A stretch of 64,000 nucleotides of DNA from positions 2,790,001-2,854,000 of the forward strand of contig JARFXM010000009.1 of the NCBI GenBank assembly GCA_029532625.1, given 5' to 3'. Shown here one piece after another: positions 59,367 to 64,000 of this stretch. Made by a program: the position numbers and the translations under genes. Below the pieces are notes generated by a model. It ran no database searches, was not told the origin of the DNA, and was given only the letters and a program-made list of their open reading frames with translations. The stretch's first letter is position 1. Each line of letters begins with the position of its first letter. This DNA comes from Lomentospora prolificans. Taxonomy: Eukaryota > Ascomycota > Sordariomycetes > Microascales > Microascaceae.

Positions 59367-62300
59367 CACTGATCCCCGCCCCAAATCAATTGGTAGTAAA
59401 GAACGGGGGAGATCAGGTGCCCTTTGAAGAAAGCAACCGGGAAAAACAGAAATATATTATGATAGTTATCCAAAAAAGGCTCGTAGGCTTCTCCACAACT
59501 TTAAGAACGGCTGCGCCCGGCCTTCGTGGCTTTTAATCAGTTCCACCTATCATATTCTCAACCAACAGAGGATAAGATCGGGTTCCGTCCTGTCTCTAAA
59601 GGTTTCATGGCTGTCGCATTCCCCATGTGTCTCGTCCCTTACTGTAAATGTCAGCAATTAATGAACAGGTCGGAGATAATTGATCTGATGCAACTGCGAG
59701 TACCTCCACAAAACATGGTGGCCTTCGACGTTCCATTTTCTGGTTAGGTTGAGGGGCCACCACCATTGATGCCGAACCTTGGTAAAGCGTTTCGGGCACT
59801 GCGGCGCAAACTACGTGCCTTATTAAAGTCCCCTTCGTCTACCGGGACGTAACCTCGCTAGAATATATCATGACAGATGACAGATTCGTAGCACCTCTGA
59901 CACACTGCCACAGGACCACCTGGGTATGGCCGGGCACAAATGCACTCCACATCCGAGCAACATGGACGCACCAAACCGCGGGTCAGCGTTATTAGTACCG
60001 CCAGCTGGCTATGGGCTTTCCTCCGTAGTAATGGCTGCAGAGCTACAGATGGCTCTTGATAGCTCTTGATATAGCGGATACCCTCTTGCAACGGATATGG
60101 TTGATCGACACGACCCGAGGCTCCCGTCCTTGGGGTGACCTTTCGACCTTCTCCGAAAGGGTATCCAACTTAGCCATAGGTTACAGCGTACCAAGCCTTT
60201 CAAGACCCTAAATCCGAGAGTTTAGAATGCAAGCTGGGGGATCGAGGCCACTCGCCAGCCATAAACCAGGTAAATTCAACCAAATCAGAGGCTCTAGACC
60301 GTATGCGTACCTATCGATACCACAGTGACTGTCTTACCAATCTTCGGGACGACAGGGCCGATACAATGAGGGCTCAAAATGAACTGTGGAGGGTTAACTG
60401 TGAAGGGCTCGCGACAACAAAGCGATCACAAGTCCGTGGAACGGAGCTCTTGGTGAATGAACTTGACATACGCTCACTTGCTTCGTAAGGGGCCATCGCG
60501 CAATGGCCAGTCATTTCTCTAGAGTCAGACCATCTATGAGGTAGTTCGACAGGCCTAGTGTCCAGTGGAAAGACGACGCCCCTTAGCTCCCTCGCTTGAT
60601 GTGGGTTGGGATCGGCTAGCAGTACAAGACTCGAGACACACAGGCTAGTTGAATTCCTCACATGTAGGAGGAATTGTAGCGGGTCGTACATAGGTTTGGA
60701 CTTACTGGGACGGCTGAATTAAGCGAGGGGCTCAACTTCCATCGTGATGCGTTTTTCTTCAAAGTTGTATTGATGCTGCTGTTAGCTGGGCCCCTTGCTA
60801 GCTGTCGGCTTTTCGGCTACGAAAGGATAGAGGAGAGGTAGAGGGAATGGAGCTATAACGCCTCCAGTTCTAGGAAGAGTCTGGACTGCCAGGGTTCGTA
60901 GCCATGGAGGGCGCCGCGCTACCACTTTTCGTAAACACACTATCGGGGGATTCTGTGACGTGAGCCACGGTTCTGAGTGACGGCATGCGTCTTCCACGAG
61001 GGAGTGTATCCTAAGGAGGAACTAGATGTAACTGTAGTGTATGGGCTCATTGGCGATTCTCTGACCGCCAGTTCCATGGCCAGGCGTACATGTTCGTACC
61101 AGAGCAGAAAATCAGACAATAACCCTGCTTGCAATCGACCAAGGGAGGGAGACTAGCGAGTGGTATGCAAGAGATTGAAATTCGATCGATTTTCTTCTCG
61201 CATATAGGGGCCTTTGGGATGAAGCCAAAGGCACAGCGATATTTCGGGCGCTCTACGCTCTTCGAAAGCCACCTATAGCGCCCGTCACATGGTACCCTTG
61301 CTGGCTGGCATTGTTGTAAAATGCTGAGTAGTGGTAGACTCGGATAGCCTGGGCGGGGCATAGTCAGTTGTAGGTAGCGGTCGTTTCCCTACAGCATGTG
61401 ATGGCTTCGGCTATTGCTGAACGAGCCAGAGGTGAGAGGAGAACTCGACAGGATCAATGGGTGAAATACGCATCCAACTCTGGGCGACATCTGCAGACAC
61501 CTTGAATTGTCACCAGCTACTACTTAGTAGCACCCTTCGCAATTAGTCTTTTGTGTGTTTCTCCTGCACGTTGAATCCGGGGCTCCGTCCAGACTATCCC
61601 ATGCTTTTAGCCTCAAGTATTTTCACCGCCTCCGACATCGAACAAGCATGTGAGTAAAAAACAATGGGCTGATTAGCGAGTCATACCAGTCTTCGAAACC
61701 GATTAAAGTTCCAATATAACCTAGGTACATGTAACGCGCCTTCGCCCAGTATCATGATGCATGATGCCCGACTTGCTAGGAAGCTGGCATAAGTACCTTG
61801 TACAAACACCCTTCAAACCCACTGACTCTGACAAAAGATGCGCAGCATGGTCTTGCGGTTGCACTCGTGTGCTGCCTCATCGCCCAGCTCCACTTTCCTG
61901 CGGAGGATACAAGTATTCTCGTCCATCACTGTAGAACCATGGAGTCCGTTCCCCCTGCGTTTCCCTGGCGCTCCTTCCCCCCGACTTCCAGTGCCAGCTC
62001 GCACCACACCCACCCTCAAATCCTAAAGAGGAAGGCGCCTTCCGCTGACACATCGTACTGCCGTTGGAAATATCGAGCAAGGAAGCAGAAATCGGGGTTG
62101 AATAAACTTTACACCATTCTGCTCCTTGCTCTATTGTGAAGGATCAAGGATATAAAAGACGATCCAATGACTATATGACTATCCAAGGATCGACTAGCAA
62201 CGGCATAGCTAATTTGTAGATTCGATAAGATGAACACCTACATGGTAGGCAGGACCGATGGCGCTGCCCTGGCCCTATTGTATCAACGATTTGCTGGCCC

Positions 62301-64000
62301 AAGTATCGAACCGTACGCAATGGGAGGAAGTCGTCATGGCGAAGCGATCAATGGATGACTCCTCTGCCGTCCCGCCTGTGTATACCAGTTGCCAACACTT
62401 GTGATCTCCCGCTCTTCCGCTTGGCATCAGACGACGGACCATGCGCCCATGCCCTGGCGTGGCCTAGCCAGACACCCAAACCTGATGGACAACCAGCGGC
62501 GACGACGATGGGTCCATCCTTCCCACACTTTGACCCTCCCCCCCAACTCTGACAACTCTTCCCGCACTCCAACCCTCCTAAGCACGGCCTTCTGGATGGG
62601 CGTTACGACGTTCTGGGGACACATTGAGACTGTGGGCTTTCCATCACGTGCGAGCCGCTGTGTCAATGCCATTCTATTATATATTAGTTAAGAGGCCAGC
62701 ACTGCAATATGTCCGCCAAGCTTCCCGGGGTCGTTTCGTTTCCTCCTGTCTTCCCCTGTCTCTGAAGAAGCTTCGTTGCCAGGCTGGTACAGCGCAATTA
62801 CAGCATATTGAATCATCCCAGCGCAGCGGCACCGAAATGGGATTCCTAGGCAAATATTCGGTATTGCTCCCTTTCTGTTTCTCCCGCGAGCGCGCGCCGC
62901 CTCCCGGATGTATTGATTAACGTCCCGCCCACCTCGTTTGCAATCTACACTCAGGAAGGTGTACTCTCATTAGCATTACTGGCAGTCAACCGTCACCCTT
63001 CCCAGAGCGCGATACATGAGCACCCCATATTAATCTTAACAATTGCCGAATAGGGGATATAGGCGTCACCCACTTCTAAAACCCTGGTCTCGACGCATTC
63101 ATCGCGACCGCTGCGTGTGTGCAACAGAACAGGCGTGGAAGCGTGCACTGTTGCCAAAGGTGCTCACTGGATATCAAGGCCACCGATTCCTACATCCCAT
63201 ACGGAAAATGGTGGGCCGAGTCACTGCGATCGCATAGGGGCATGATGCCCACCATTTCAGACGCAAAAACTCCGTCTGTCTGTGATTCTAGACGTGAGGA
63301 GACTCGAACTGGAACCCCATTCGTCAGTCGCTATCCCATCTCTCGCTCGTGGCGGAGCTCCTGGTTCACCCACGCGCGCGCCCCTTACATCAATCCGGTT
63401 CCTTTTTTTTTTTTCTGTTTTCGAAAATCCAATATATTCTGCCCACTCATATCTCTTGCCTCTTTTCCCGGGCAATCAAAACCAGGTCGCCACGCTATGG
63501 CCGCGCGCACTTGACCGCTTTTGCCTAAATTCTCCGTCAGTCTTCACGGCGTTCCTGGGTGCTAGTGCTTCTGAGAACGGTAATACGGATATCAAGCCGA
63601 CCCAGGTTTTGGCCTCATAGACATGCCAAACCCGTCCATCTCAGTGGCAGAGCAATGCCTAGCGATTTTGAAGGTGCCTCACCAGTTTTACACTCTTGCC
63701 GTCTGCCACCGGGTGTTTTCGGCGGGTCCTGCTATTCGTCGGTCGTTTGTGCCTGTGAGAAGCCATTGATGGTCTCATCATGAGCTACCAGCCCCCCGAA
63801 TTACCTGCGCGTTGGAGACACCCATCGTGTCGCCTTCGGCGGACTGTACTCGCCCTCTGGAGTCGGACGTCACCATTTACCCCTGAATGCAGGAATAAAA
63901 CTGGCAGAGCGGAAGTTATCACCGCCTTTCCATTTTGCCATCGGCTTGTGCAAAGAAATACTTTTTCTTGAACATCATATCTCTATATTGCGACTGGTGA
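56112..64000. other. Gene-poor stretch of about 7.9 kb downstream of the homeobox gene
   Basis: The first kilobase is T-rich and probably holds the homeobox 3' UTR. Beyond it I see no supported gene on either strand. Notable low-complexity tracts are 17 T at 56267-56283 and 29 A at 59336-59364. A CTGGCTGG copy lies at 61301. ORFs near 62624-63514 and at the window end are not convincing, but an exon continuing past base 64000 cannot be excluded. Confidence 0.55.
59336..59364. repeat. Homopolymer A tract, 29 nt, preceded by AATAAA
   Basis: A run of 29 A begins two nt after an AATAAA in the plus strand. This resembles the 3' end of an inserted cDNA, but I found no direct target-site duplication at its two sides and no recognisable transcript upstream. 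Confidence 0.85.

Noticed and set aside
63290..63380. tRNA-like GACTCGAACT on the plus strand (minus-strand B-box GTTCGAGTC)
   Set aside because: The T-arm stem does not pair and no A-box lies at the right distance.

Overview
The window is nuclear DNA of a filamentous ascomycete (Pezizomycotina). Its genes carry short introns of about 43-205 nt with GT-AG ends and CTAAC/GCTAAC-type branch sites. The proteins are fungal families: Med19, Tof1/Swi1, SERP/RAMP4, a fungal-type homeodomain factor, and a bZIP factor with the NxxAQxxFR signature. The set looks most like Sordariomycetes, but I cannot fix the order or species. I found no rRNA, tRNA, CRISPR array or intact transposon.

Region by region: (a) 1-3370 holds the 5' part of an SHPRH/Irc20-like Snf2 helicase on the minus strand, divergent from a mitochondrial ribosomal protein mS41 gene. 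(b) 3371-13538 is about 10 kb with no gene I can support. It ends at a TATA box and a 5' leader before a three-exon bZIP gene (13875-14973). (c) 17342-20877 holds a lysine-rich SMAP-domain protein, a 67-residue SERP/RAMP4-like ER protein on the minus strand whose first exon is only the ATG, and a small mitochondrial inner-membrane protein. (d) 24026-35286 is the densest block: MED19 (with an unusual 3' end), a large alpha/beta hydrolase on the minus strand, the fork-protection protein Tof1 on the minus strand, and a mitochondrial 3-hydroxybutyryl-CoA dehydrogenase divergent from Tof1. (e) 35287-53786 is about 18.5 kb with only weak ORFs and one possible gene relic. It leads into the long pyrimidine-rich leader of a four-exon homeobox gene (53787-56111). 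(f) 56112-64000 has no gene I can support.

The genes do not form a pathway or a biosynthetic cluster. They are mostly single-copy housekeeping functions: genome maintenance, transcription, mitochondrial translation, fatty-acid/ketone metabolism and the secretory pathway. Housekeeping genes are packed at roughly 0.4-3 kb spacing, while both transcription-factor genes have very long non-coding upstream regions. Introns and starts below were worked out by reading frame, splice consensus and family fit. Intergenic statements mean that no credible ORF or RNA signature was seen by eye.
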